Assembly: GCF_003344925.1 (NCBI RefSeq) | Contig: NZ_CP031188.1 | Span: 990,501 to 1,054,500, forward strand | Origin: Flavobacterium arcticum | GTDB taxonomy: Bacteria; Bacteroidota; Bacteroidia; Flavobacteriales; Flavobacteriaceae | DNA length: 64,000 bases | Direction of reading: 5' to 3' | Shown: positions 54,525 through 63,970 of the stretch, one piece after another | Layout: each line of letters begins with the position of its first letter | How positions within the stretch are numbered: the first letter of the stretch is position 1 | Program-made: the position numbers and the translations under genes | The notes under the pieces: model-generated | What the model was told of the DNA's origin: nothing | Seen by the model: the letters and a program-made list of their open reading frames with translations, nothing else | The model's database searches: none

Positions 54525-57500
54525 TTATTGCACCACTATTTTCTTAGTAATTTTATTACTGCCATCTTGTACCGTTACTAAATAAACTCCTGCTTCAACT
54601 GTGCCTAAAGAAAGGTTATTTTCAAACAGCCCCGTATTTCTATATGTATTACTCAAAAGCTGTCTACCCCTTATATCGTGTACCATTACGTTAATATCAT
54701 CGCCCGTAGCAGAGGTATATCGTATGGTAAAATCCCCATTATTAGGATTAGGATATAATGTAAAGTTAGTAAACAGGTTATTTTCAATAATTGCAGTAGC
54801 TTCTTCAGTAGTACAAATAGTAAGACTCCAACTATTGATAGCTCCTCCATCCTCATCAAAAACATCAGATAATTCTAACATCCATTCACCTTCAGGTAGC
54901 TCTCCATTAAATATTGAAAGTGCTTCATCAGGCTGTATCACACCGCTTAAAACAGGTACTGTGCCACAAACCGATAATTCTCCACTATCATCAAAAGTAG
55001 CTTGTACATCATCTGCATCATCACATTCATCACTAAAAAGCTGTACTTCTGTACCCTGTGGGCTAATTAATGTAACAGTAAGGTCGGACACCCAAGTATG
55101 GCTTATATCAAGAGTTACACTTACTTTTTGTATCGGTGCATCGCCTGTTGCTGCAATTACAGAGTTTACTATAGATGTAGTATTGTCTGGTATTATTACA
55201 GGTGCATCGGTAGCAGTGTAATCATTACATTCGGTAATACCTGTAACAAATCCATTAATATCACTATAACTACCAGAGCAGTTCTCGTTAATAGGGCGCA
55301 CTCTCCAGTAATATTGCTCGGATCCTTCTAATACAGCTATATAGTTACTATCTGTTATAATAGCATCTATAATTATATCTGTAAAATTTTCATCTCCTGC
55401 TACCTCTATCTGATAACCTGTAGCATTAGCAACATCAACCCAATCAAAAGAAGTTTGATCAAACACTTGTGTAGCACTATTTACAGGAGAAATTAGACTT
55501 AATGTCCCAAAGTTAGCATCTATCAAGTCAAGATATACATTTATAGTTTTTGTTACCCCGCCTGACGTAGCAACTACTGGCATAGTATAAAACCCTGCAG
55601 GAGTACTCTCTGTTGTAACGACAGTCATGGTTACCGTTCCATCGGCTACAATAATTTCTGGACTAAATGTTACAGTAGTACCATCAGGATTGCCCGTTAC
55701 AGCAAATGTAGTATCACTATTAAAACCTGAATAGGCATTATAGTTTAGTTCATAACTAACCTCATTACCTATACAGTTAGCTATATTTTGTGCGCCACTT
55801 ACAGCTATTGCCATAGTAGTTGCTGGTGCTATAATGGTAAAATTAGTATTCGAAATATCATAAAAAATATTATCATGCCCTTTAACCATTATTCTATTAG
55901 CATTACCTAGCAAGTTGGGCACACTAACTATTTCGCTACCATCATTAGGTACTTTGGCAGCCAATATAACAGGATAGGTATACCCTCCGTCAGTAGAAAG
56001 AAATATATCTACATAAGGAGTATTTACCCCGTTTGTAGTAGTTCCTGCAACATCCCACTCTACATCCTGATGTGTACCTGCTTGCCAAGACACAGCAGCA
56101 TTGGGCATCGTAACTATAAATGGTCCTGCTGTACCCGACACATCTACTTTCATATAATCTATAACCGTTTGTCCTCCTGCTACATTATTATCTCTTACAG
56201 TAAAGGCAAAGTTAAACTCACGTGCTACATCAGAAATCACCTCCCATGTTGGGGCGAGGTCGTTATTAATTACACTCTCGATATCAGGCATAAATCTTTC
56301 TGGTAGTTCTTTACTAGGTAATGAGCGAAAATTAGGACCATCGGTAGCATTGGCTAATGGGGGTTGTTCGGATATTTCATTATCCATTTGTTCCCAGTTG
56401 TAGGTCATTATATCATTATTAGCATCAGTAGCTGTACCCGATAGTATAAATGGTGTACCATAAGGTATAGTATAATCAAGACCTGCATCTATAACAGGAG
56501 GTATATTCCCTGTAATGGTATTTTCAGAGCAATCACCCCAATTAGTTATAAATGCTGTAATTTCTGCAATACTATTAGCGTGAAAATGAGCATCAGAGTT
56601 ACTTTGTACATTTGGTGCGCAAATACCCGCATATGCCATAATGGTACTTCCGCTACCTGGCTCATAAGCATTATCATTACTCCTATTACCATTACACGAG
56701 TTATTATAACTATGATTACCTCCAAATTGATGTCCCATTTCGTGAGCTACATAATCAACATCAAAAGGATCTCCCACAGGAGAAGGTAACCCTGTAATAC
56801 CTCTAGCTTTACTACCAGAGCAAGGTGAAAACAGCTGAGCTAAACCGCCACCGCCTGTACTTACTGTATGACCTATATCATAATTATTAAACCCTATTGC
56901 ATTATCTATTGCATTTTGACTTTGGTTTAATAATATTCCGTCAGTATTAGCATTATCAAAATTGTCATCGTTTATAAAAATAACATCCTCATTATCTGGA
57001 ACCAGCTCTAGTGTTATAGACAAGTCACGTTCATAAATACTATTTACCCTATTAACTGTAATAACCATAGCTGCTAATACTGCTTCTTTTTTCTCTGCTA
57101 ATGTACCATCGTTAAGATCGGCGGCATTAACATGAAAAGCTGCATATTCTATAGTACACGCCATAGCAAGACGATATGTTCTTAAAACACCATCGGTAGC
57201 AGCAACACTTAAAGGTTGGTTTACATTTTTCTGATTATTATGGTTACCATTATCTATAACATCGCAATGAAAGGATTGACTTGTAGTAAGCCCTTCTCTT
57301 TTATACACTATATAGGTTTGTAAATCTTTAGTATAAGGATCAGTATAAGTAGTTCCGTTTACTGACTGGAGCATATTATGAAACCCGAACGGCGTAATAC
57401 TAAAACGTATTATTGCAGAGGCATCATTTATATCTTGACCTATATAGGTTTTTATACCTTGATGCTTAGCCGATAATTCATGATGCATTACAGGGGCTTC

Positions 57501-57779
57501 ATAAATACGATAATAATTAAACTCGCCATTACGGTTAGGAAATGGCAATATTACATTAGAACTTTGTTCTTGTTGCTTTATAGGGACTTGTTGTAGTTGT
57601 TGTTTAAGATTGTTGAGATTAAGGTTATAAAGATTAAAAGTAGTAGGTTGTGATGTTCTCTCTAGCTTTTCTAAATTCTCTATGTTTTTAGTAGTAATAC
57701 GATTCCATATAGCATTTTGGGAGTAGCCAGACAGTATTACCATTAAGGTAAGAATTGATAACAATAGTTTCTTGTTCAT
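54525..57779 (-). CDS. Secreted reprolysin-like zinc metalloprotease with P-domain and T9SS signal
   Basis: 1084 residues. Signal peptide (KLLLSILTLMVILSGYSQ). A propeptide of about 180 residues follows (YRIYEAPVMHHELSAKHQGIKTYIGQ). The M12B-type catalytic domain has the zinc motif HEMGHQFGGNH with H346, E347, H350 and H356. Next come Ig/fibronectin-like modules (about 420-850), a proprotein-convertase P-domain (about 853-990, WVSDLTVTLISPQGTEV, WSLTIC), and a type IX secretion sorting domain (about 1000-1084: FTLYPNPNNGDFTI, NVMVHDIRGRQL, AGVYLVTV). Exported by T9SS to the surface or medium as a protease. It is a longer relative of the protease at 58491. Confidence 0.95.
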   Translation of the reverse strand: MNKKLLLSILTLMVILSGYSQNAIWNRITTKNIENLEKLERTSQPTTFNLYNLNLNNLKQQLQQVPIKQQEQSSNVILPFPNRNGEFNYYRIYEAPVMHHELSAKHQGIKTYIGQDINDASAIIRFSITPFGFHNMLQSVNGTTYTDPYTKDLQTYIVYKREGLTTSQSFHCDVIDNGNHNNQKNVNQPLSVAATDGVLRTYRLAMACTIEYAAFHVNAADLNDGTLAEKKEAVLAAMVITVNRVNSIYERDLSITLELVPDNEDVIFINDDNFDNANTDGILLNQSQNAIDNAIGFNNYDIGHTVSTGGGGLAQLFSPCSGSKARGITGLPSPVGDPFDVDYVAHEMGHQFGGNHSYNNSCNGNRSNDNAYEPGSGSTIMAYAGICAPNVQSNSDAHFHANSIAEITAFITNWGDCSENTITGNIPPVIDAGLDYTIPYGTPFILSGTATDANNDIMTYNWEQMDNEISEQPPLANATDGPNFRSLPSKELPERFMPDIESVINNDLAPTWEVISDVAREFNFAFTVRDNNVAGGQTVIDYMKVDVSGTAGPFIVTMPNAAVSWQAGTHQDVEWDVAGTTTNGVNTPYVDIFLSTDGGYTYPVILAAKVPNDGSEIVSVPNLLGNANRIMVKGHDNIFYDISNTNFTIIAPATTMAIAVSGAQNIANCIGNEVSYELNYNAYSGFNSDTTFAVTGNPDGTTVTFSPEIIVADGTVTMTVVTTESTPAGFYTMPVVATSGGVTKTINVYLDLIDANFGTLSLISPVNSATQVFDQTSFDWVDVANATGYQIEVAGDENFTDIIIDAIITDSNYIAVLEGSEQYYWRVRPINENCSGSYSDINGFVTGITECNDYTATDAPVIIPDNTTSIVNSVIAATGDAPIQKVSVTLDISHTWVSDLTVTLISPQGTEVQLFSDECDDADDVQATFDDSGELSVCGTVPVLSGVIQPDEALSIFNGELPEGEWMLELSDVFDEDGGAINSWSLTICTTEEATAIIENNLFTNFTLYPNPNNGDFTIRYTSATGDDINVMVHDIRGRQLLSNTYRNTGLFENNLSLGTVEAGVYLVTVQDGSNKITKKIVVQ

Positions 57780-57885
57780 GTGTGTAGTTAGTTAAATTTT
57801 ACGAATATACTAATTTGTTTTACAAAATTTTAAACATTTACACCTCAACACTATTGATATAGCGTATTAATGAAGTATTTGTCTT

Positions 57886-57893
57886 TAAATTTG
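57886..57893 (+). promoter_or_regulatory. TAAATTTG promoter of the lipoprotein gene
   Basis: Exact TAnnTTTG match ending 36 bp before the ATG at 57930. Confidence 0.6.
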
Positions 57894-57929
57894 TAGATTA
57901 GTACTCAATTTTAATAAAAATAGACTCTA

Positions 57930-58436
57930 ATGAGAAAAATTGCCCTGATACCTATATTACTTATACTATTTAGCTGTGGAAGTACAAAAAGCTTACATGA
58001 TAACGCAGAAGCTGTAACGAGTATAACGACCTGTCCTGAAGATGGTAATTGTACTTTTGAAGTTCTAAAAAATAAAAGCCTCATCATTAAAACAGACGAT
58101 ATAGGTAAACTATATTACACCATTAAAGACAACTCTGCTACAAGTGTTCTAAAATATCGTTATGTTAAGGAAACCAACTCTACACTACCCGACTCTGGTT
58201 ATGTTGAAGAAGTAGTATTTGAAATTTTTAACGATAGTACAAATTTAGATTATACTGATGGTGAAATACAAAACACTAAAATGCTTTTTGGGGTAATGTG
58301 TTTTTGCAAAGGTAAAGCGGGCTCTTATAGTGTTGAAAAAGGAAACCTAACGTATAAAAACAATAAGTTGCATATTGTACTACCAGAACTGGTAGAGGCA
58401 CAAAAGATTAAAGATATATCGGTTACTTTTAAATAA
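57930..58436 (+). CDS. Lipoprotein, uncharacterised
   Basis: 168 residues. Lipobox LILFSC (Cys near residue 16) followed by GSTKSLH. The rest is a single strand-rich domain (LIIKTDDIGKLYYTIKD, YVEEVVFEIFND, GSYSVEKGNL) with CFCKGK near residue 129. No known domain recognised. It lies between the two reprolysin genes but on the opposite strand. Confidence 0.85.
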   Translation: MRKIALIPILLILFSCGSTKSLHDNAEAVTSITTCPEDGNCTFEVLKNKSLIIKTDDIGKLYYTIKDNSATSVLKYRYVKETNSTLPDSGYVEEVVFEIFNDSTNLDYTDGEIQNTKMLFGVMCFCKGKAGSYSVEKGNLTYKNNKLHIVLPELVEAQKIKDISVTFK

Positions 58437-58440
58437 AAAA

Positions 58441-58463
58441 AAGGGAACACTAAGTGTTCCCTT
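58441..58463. terminator. Bidirectional terminator
   Basis: AAGGGAACAC at 58441-58450, loop TAA, GTGTTCCCTT at 58454-58463, with A-run before and T-run after. Lies between convergent genes. Confidence 0.9.
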
Positions 58464-58490
58464 TTTTTTATTTAACAATGTGATATCTAT

Positions 58491-60731
58491 CTATTCTATA
58501 ATAATTTTTTTCATTTCTTTTCTAGCACCATTAATTACTGTTACCAAGTATATACCTGATTGCAACTCTTGCAAATTAACGTTGGCTGTAAACACTCCTG
58601 TGTTTTCATAATCATTACTATATATTTCTCTACCTCTTATATCATGAACTGCTATCGAAACATCGTTAGTATTATCTGAATTGAAAGCAACAGAGAACGA
58701 GCCATTATTTGGATTAGGATATAACTTAAAACTTTGTAACCCAAAATCATCAGTACCATTAGTCGCACTAATTTGGAATTGATTACTATTTACTGCATAA
58801 TATATATTACCCGCAGCCTCTATCATTATTCTACATGTTGTTGCATTTACATTCGGCACTGTTATAGCTTCCGATCCATCATTAGGTGTGTTCTCGGCAA
58901 GTATAGTATCAAAATTTTGTCCTCCATCTGTAGATAAAAGGATGTTTACGTTTGCAGTATTAATACCATTACCTGTTGTTCCTGCAACATCCCAAGTTAT
59001 AGTCTCACTTCCATTACCTGCCCAAGTAATTCCTCCTGTATTTTGAGAAGTTACTTCAAATGGTCCTGCAGCACTTACTACTACAACAGAGATATCATCT
59101 CTTCCTGTTTGTCCACCATTAGGTATTTGATTATCACGTACTGTTAATGCAAAATTTAAAGTACGACCTACAGCAGGTACTACCTCCCATGTTGGGGTAA
59201 GGTTACCTGCCAATACACTATTAAGTTGTGGCATATATCTATTTGGAGAATCTGACGGAGAAAGCGACCTAAAATTAGGACCACTTGTACTAAAAGCAGA
59301 TGGTTCACTATTTATTGTAGATGAACTACCGTTAGCATTTATTTGTTCCCAACAGTATGTCAACGCATCACCATCGGCATCCGTAGCACTACCTTTTAAT
59401 ATAAAAGCAGTACTTTTTGGTATTGTATAGTTAGAAAGAAAACCAACAAAAGGCGCCGAATTACCATTTGCAGTTTCAGTAGCACAAGTACCTCCTGAAC
59501 CATTAACAAAATCACTCATTTGTGCTATACTAACAGTATGAAAGTGATCATCAGAATTATTTTGAACATTTGGCGCACTTATACCTGCATAAGCCATTAT
59601 AGTACTACCGCTACCTGGTTCTACTGCTGTAGCAGCAGTACGCTGAAATGAGTTATTAAAAGTATGAGTTGCATTAAATTGATGTCCCATTTCGTGAGCT
59701 ACATAATCTATATCAAAAGGATCTCCAGCAGGAACAGGAGAACCTGTAACACCTTGTGCTTTAACAGAGCTACACACACTACCAAGTGATGCAATACCAC
59801 CGTCGCCCGTACTCACTACGTGTCCTATATCATAATTACTTGATCCAATAGCATTATTAATAACTGATTGTATTTGACCTAATAGTGTTCCTGCATTGTT
59901 ATTGGCAAGATTATCTGAGGTTACAAAAATAATATCTTCATTATCAGGGACTATTTGCATTGTTATTGCCATATCTCTCTCATAAAGCCCATTTACACGG
60001 GTCATAGTAACATTCATTGCAGTAAGTACTCCTGCCTTTTTTTCTTCTAAAGAGGCTGCTGTCAAAAAATATGCTCCTATTTGATATTGTGCATACTCTG
60101 TTGTACATGCCATAGCAAGACGATAAGTACGCAGTGTACCATCACTTGCATTTACCGAAAGAGGTGCATTTTGGTTCTGAGAACGTTCCGCATTTTGATG
60201 AACGTCTTCTGTTACTCCACAGAAAAATTGACGAGGATTTTGTAGATCCTTCTTTTTGTAAATCAAATAATTTTGTAAATCTCTTGTATAAGGATCTATA
60301 TAAGATGTACCTGCTGTAGAGAACATCATAGAGTGTAACCCAAAAATAGTAACACTAAAACGAACTGAAGATGCAGGGTGTTCTATACCTTGTCCTACGT
60401 AGCTTTTTATATTAGGGTGTTGTGCAGCAAGATCTGGATGTAAAACAGAAGCTTCATAAATTCTAAAATGCTCTATTTCACCTTCACCATTAGGAAATGG
60501 TACAATAACCGTAGATGGGGCTGTATAGTTATCTCTTGATGGGGCTGCTTCTAAAATTGTTTTGAAAGCATCAAGATCTAAACTAAAAGTCTGGCTTTTT
60601 AAAGGTATCGAAACTCTATTGGTCTTTTCAAGATGATTTAACCGTTCTGAAGGCACAGCATTCCATAATTGCTGTGCATTAGCCGACCCGAACACGATAC
60701 TAATAATAACCAGCAGTAAAATTCTTTTCAT
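58491..60731 (-). CDS. Secreted reprolysin-like zinc metalloprotease with T9SS signal
   Basis: 746 residues. Signal peptide (KRILLLVIISIVFGSANA). Propeptide with HFRIYEASVLHPDLAAQHPNIKSYVGQ. The M12B-type catalytic domain has HEMGHQFNATH, H346/E347/H350/H356, the same numbers as in the longer paralogue. It has one Ig-like region (420-660) and a T9SS sorting domain (about 664-746: FKLYPNPNNGSFSV, IAVHDIRGREI, SGIYLVTV). It lacks the P-domain and the extra modules of the paralogue. Exported by type IX secretion. Confidence 0.95.
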   Translation of the reverse strand: MKRILLLVIISIVFGSANAQQLWNAVPSERLNHLEKTNRVSIPLKSQTFSLDLDAFKTILEAAPSRDNYTAPSTVIVPFPNGEGEIEHFRIYEASVLHPDLAAQHPNIKSYVGQGIEHPASSVRFSVTIFGLHSMMFSTAGTSYIDPYTRDLQNYLIYKKKDLQNPRQFFCGVTEDVHQNAERSQNQNAPLSVNASDGTLRTYRLAMACTTEYAQYQIGAYFLTAASLEEKKAGVLTAMNVTMTRVNGLYERDMAITMQIVPDNEDIIFVTSDNLANNNAGTLLGQIQSVINNAIGSSNYDIGHVVSTGDGGIASLGSVCSSVKAQGVTGSPVPAGDPFDIDYVAHEMGHQFNATHTFNNSFQRTAATAVEPGSGSTIMAYAGISAPNVQNNSDDHFHTVSIAQMSDFVNGSGGTCATETANGNSAPFVGFLSNYTIPKSTAFILKGSATDADGDALTYCWEQINANGSSSTINSEPSAFSTSGPNFRSLSPSDSPNRYMPQLNSVLAGNLTPTWEVVPAVGRTLNFALTVRDNQIPNGGQTGRDDISVVVVSAAGPFEVTSQNTGGITWAGNGSETITWDVAGTTGNGINTANVNILLSTDGGQNFDTILAENTPNDGSEAITVPNVNATTCRIMIEAAGNIYYAVNSNQFQISATNGTDDFGLQSFKLYPNPNNGSFSVAFNSDNTNDVSIAVHDIRGREIYSNDYENTGVFTANVNLQELQSGIYLVTVINGARKEMKKIIIE

Positions 60732-60963
60732 GATTTTATATATTTCTCTAAAATAATTAATAGGCTACTAATTTAATAATTATATGCATTAAGGCAGGTG
60801 TATGACTGCTATTTTAAAGTTAAAATAGTAAAACATGCATCATAATGTAAGAATATACTTTCAAAAAATAGAAATTGTTATTTTTTAACTTTATAAAACA
60901 GTAAAATATCCATGTATGATTTTAAAAACATAAATAATACTATTCTTTTTAAAAACAGATAAT

Positions 60964-60971
60964 TAAATTTG
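60964..60971 (+). promoter_or_regulatory. TAAATTTG promoter of ribF
   Basis: Exact TAnnTTTG match ending 19 bp before the TTG start at 60991. It fixes the likely start of ribF. Confidence 0.65.
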
Positions 60972-60990
60972 CTCTTTATAACTGAATCTT

Positions 60991-61941
60991 TTGAAAATAT
61001 ATAATTCTATACAGGAATTTGGTAGCACAACCAAAACCATCGTTACCCTAGGTACTTTTGACGGAGTACATAAAGGACATAAAAGCATTCTCGATAAGCT
61101 TATAAAAAGCAACCAATCATCGGGATGTGAAAGTGTTGTGTTAACTTTCTTTCCGCACCCACGCATGGTACTACAGCAAAATACTGATATTAAATTGCTT
61201 AACACCATGAGCGAAAAAGCTTATTTATTAGAACAACATGGCATAGATCACCTTATAGTACATCCTTTTGATCATGCTTTCTCTAGGCTTACTGCCGAAG
61301 AGTTTGTAAAAGACATTTTAGTAGATAAACTAAATATTAGTAAAATAATTATAGGGCACGATCATCGCTTTGGGCGTAATCGTACCGCAACTATTGATGA
61401 TCTTATACATTATGGTACAGTGTATGATTTTGAAGTAGAACAAATATCGGCGCTTGAAGTGAACGAGGTATCTGTTAGCTCTACAAAAATAAGAAACGCC
61501 CTAGATAAAGGAGATATTGCTATAGCAAATGAGTTTTTGGGTTACAATTATTTTTTATCGGGTATAGTGATTGAAGGCAAAAAACTAGGTAGAACTATTG
61601 GTTTTCCTACTGCTAACATCCATATTAAACAAGATTATAAACTGATACCAGCTAAGGGAGTGTATGTTGTTTCATCTCTTATAGATGGAAATACAGTGCA
61701 TGGTATGATGAATATTGGCACTAACCCTACAGTAGGTGGCACAGCAGGAACAATAGAGGTTAACTTTTTAGATTTTAACGAGAATCTTTACGGCAAAGAG
61801 TTAAAAATAAACATCCATAAAAGACTGCGAGACGAAGTTAAATTCGCATCAGTCGATGCGCTTAAAATTCAGCTCGAAGAAGACAGAACCGCTACTTTAA
61901 ATTACTTTAAAGAAACAAGAAATGAACAATCGTCTCTTTAA
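60991..61941 (+). CDS. ribF: Bifunctional riboflavin kinase/FMN adenylyltransferase
   Basis: 316 residues. Makes FMN and FAD. N-terminal nucleotidyltransferase domain with TLGTFDGVHKGHK near residue 19 and HDHRFGRNR near 127. C-terminal kinase domain with IGFPTANIH near 203 and KGVYVV. The start is TTG at 60991: no ATG fits upstream, the next Met is too far inside, the frame begins KIYNSIQEF as in homologues, and a TAAATTTG promoter lies 20 bp upstream. The last 20 bp overlap the next gene. Confidence 0.95.
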   Translation: MKIYNSIQEFGSTTKTIVTLGTFDGVHKGHKSILDKLIKSNQSSGCESVVLTFFPHPRMVLQQNTDIKLLNTMSEKAYLLEQHGIDHLIVHPFDHAFSRLTAEEFVKDILVDKLNISKIIIGHDHRFGRNRTATIDDLIHYGTVYDFEVEQISALEVNEVSVSSTKIRNALDKGDIAIANEFLGYNYFLSGIVIEGKKLGRTIGFPTANIHIKQDYKLIPAKGVYVVSSLIDGNTVHGMMNIGTNPTVGGTAGTIEVNFLDFNENLYGKELKINIHKRLRDEVKFASVDALKIQLEEDRTATLNYFKETRNEQSSL

Positions 61942-63247
61942 AGAAATAGACAATGCACCTCTTATCCTTTTTAGGATATTTTTCGGGTTTTTACTCGCCT
62001 GCGAAACATATGGCGCTATAGCAACAGGTTGGGTAAAGTCAAACTTTATTGATCCTGAATTCACTTTTTCGCATATTGGTATGGACTGGCTACAACCCCT
62101 ACCAGGCAATGGTATGTATTTCTATTTTTTAGTAATGGGAACATTAGGCATTTTAGTAATGCTTGGGTATAAATACCGCTTTACATTAGGGCTTTATACA
62201 ATTATGTGGGCAGGTGTATATTTTATGCAAAAAACATCTTATAACAATCACTATTACCTGTTATTATTAGTATGCCTTATCATGGTTTTTCTTCCAGCAA
62301 ATAGATATGCCTCAATAGATGCAAAACAAAACCCTACGCTCAAAAAGCTAACCATGCCTGCTTGGTGCTCAGTAGTAATGATAGCGCAAGTAGCAATAGT
62401 ATATTTTTATGCCACAGTAGCAAAATTTTATCCTGATTGGCTAGATGGTACTTTTACTAAAAATCTACTTGCTATGCATAGTGGTAATGGATGGTTTCAT
62501 GAAATTGCCTCACAAAAATGGTTTTATATGTTTATTGCCTATGCGGGTATAGCATTCGACTTACTTATAGTACCCTTTTTATTATATAAAAGAACAAGAA
62601 CTATAGCACTAATAGCGTCAATTGTATTTCATCTATTCAACTCAATAACATTACAAATAGGTATCTTTCCATTTTTCGCATTAAGTTTTGTAGTTTTCTT
62701 TTACCCACCAGAGCGTATTAGGCAAGTGTTTTTCAAGAAAAAACCTGTTGTTACTCATTACGAAACAACAACCGAGAAGCGAAGCATACTTCTCTATTTC
62801 TTTATCCCTTATTTTATTATACAGCTATTTCTCCCTATAAGACATCATTTTATAAAAGGAGATGTATTATGGACAGAAGAAGGGCACCGCCTGAGCTGGA
62901 GAATGATGCTGCGCAGCAGAAATGGATACACCTATTTTAAGGTGATTAACAAAGCGAATAACGAGCCACTACCCTACCGACCTTTAGATTACATGACCCG
63001 TAAGCAGCTTGGGTCTATGCGCACCAAACCTGATATGCTATGGCAAACAGCACAGCGTATAAAGAAACACTTTAAAGCAGACGGATTTGATGTTGCTGTA
63101 TATGTAACTAGTAAAGCCGGTATAAACGGAGCGCCTATGAAAACATTGATAGACGAGAAAGCTGACCTTGCCGCTGCCGATTGGGATTACTTTTTCCATA
63201 ATGACTGGATTGTACTTTATGATGCCGACGGTAATCGTTTAGAGTAA
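61922..63247 (+). CDS. HTTM/vitamin K-dependent gamma-carboxylase-like membrane protein
   Basis: 441 residues. About seven membrane helices (residues 15-310) then a soluble C-terminal part of about 120 residues. The signature of the HTTM/VKGC family is visible: KTSYNNHYYLLLLVCLIMVFLPANR, where eukaryotic gamma-carboxylases hold catalytic residues, and the luminal EEGHRLSWRMMLRSRNGY. Bacterial members have no proven substrate and may not carboxylate Glu. The overlap of 20 bp with ribF suggests coupled translation. Confidence 0.88.
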   Translation: MNNRLFKEIDNAPLILFRIFFGFLLACETYGAIATGWVKSNFIDPEFTFSHIGMDWLQPLPGNGMYFYFLVMGTLGILVMLGYKYRFTLGLYTIMWAGVYFMQKTSYNNHYYLLLLVCLIMVFLPANRYASIDAKQNPTLKKLTMPAWCSVVMIAQVAIVYFYATVAKFYPDWLDGTFTKNLLAMHSGNGWFHEIASQKWFYMFIAYAGIAFDLLIVPFLLYKRTRTIALIASIVFHLFNSITLQIGIFPFFALSFVVFFYPPERIRQVFFKKKPVVTHYETTTEKRSILLYFFIPYFIIQLFLPIRHHFIKGDVLWTEEGHRLSWRMMLRSRNGYTYFKVINKANNEPLPYRPLDYMTRKQLGSMRTKPDMLWQTAQRIKKHFKADGFDVAVYVTSKAGINGAPMKTLIDEKADLAAADWDYFFHNDWIVLYDADGNRLE

Positions 63248-63432
63248 ACAGAAAATTATTTCTAAACATATATTAAACTTTTACTAATTCCTCTTAATCT
63301 ATTGTTTTTATAACTAACTTTATATGAATTAATTACCTTTTTAAAACCGAAAAAGGTAGTTGGAGATAACATATACACCCTAAGCTATCTCCTAAATTCC
63401 TAAATAATTTTAGTAACTAAAAAAATAGAATT

Positions 63433-63903
63433 ATGAAAATTTCAAGAGTTATCATTAACGGGATTATCATTTTCATTGGTATAGCACTCTTTTTCTTATT
63501 AATGGAAATTTTAAACCTTACAGATCATGTTTATCTTAGGCTATTCAACTTCGTGTTTGTATTATATGGTGTAAACCTTACTATAAAGCAAAACTATAAA
63601 GACCACATTAATGGTTATTTAACCAATTTATCTTCAGCATTCTTAACTGCTTTTGTAAGTCTTGTAATTGGTATCTTTAGTTTTATTGCTTATGCGAACT
63701 ATAAAGGAGGCGAAGTATATATAGATGAGCATGCTAAAGGCTATATATTTGGTGGCGATCCATCTATTCCACAATTTGCAATGGGACTACTTCTAGAGGG
63801 TATGGCAGCATCTGTAATAGTATCATTTACATTGATGCAAATCTGGAAAAACAAAATAGAACGAATAGATACAGTAGATGACCTTGCCCATAATGAGCAT
63901 TAA
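63433..63903 (+). CDS. Small integral membrane protein, DUF4199-like
   Basis: 156 residues with four helices (residues 7-24, 33-50, 68-90 and 113-135). The pattern matches the small four-helix membrane proteins of Bacteroidetes often listed as DUF4199, a loose match. A highly polar loop (YKGGEVYIDEHAKGYIFGG) joins helices 3 and 4. The 185-bp gap upstream contains a GGAGATA...TATCTCC inverted repeat. Confidence 0.75.
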   Translation: MKISRVIINGIIIFIGIALFFLLMEILNLTDHVYLRLFNFVFVLYGVNLTIKQNYKDHINGYLTNLSSAFLTAFVSLVIGIFSFIAYANYKGGEVYIDEHAKGYIFGGDPSIPQFAMGLLLEGMAASVIVSFTLMQIWKNKIERIDTVDDLAHNEH

Positions 63904-63938
63904 TCACAGTAGTACTTCATTACATTAACGGAATTTGT

Positions 63939-63946
63939 TACTTTTG
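63939..63946 (+). promoter_or_regulatory. TACTTTTG promoter of the last gene
   Basis: Exact TAnnTTTG match ending 24 bp before the ATG at 63971. Confidence 0.55.
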
Positions 63947-63970
63947 GGGCAATAATAAATTTCGTTACTA

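Noticed and set aside
60732..60990. FMN riboswitch or other leader element before ribF
   Set aside because: The region is AT-rich without the conserved pairing pattern, and the promoter lies only 20 bp before the start codon, leaving no room.
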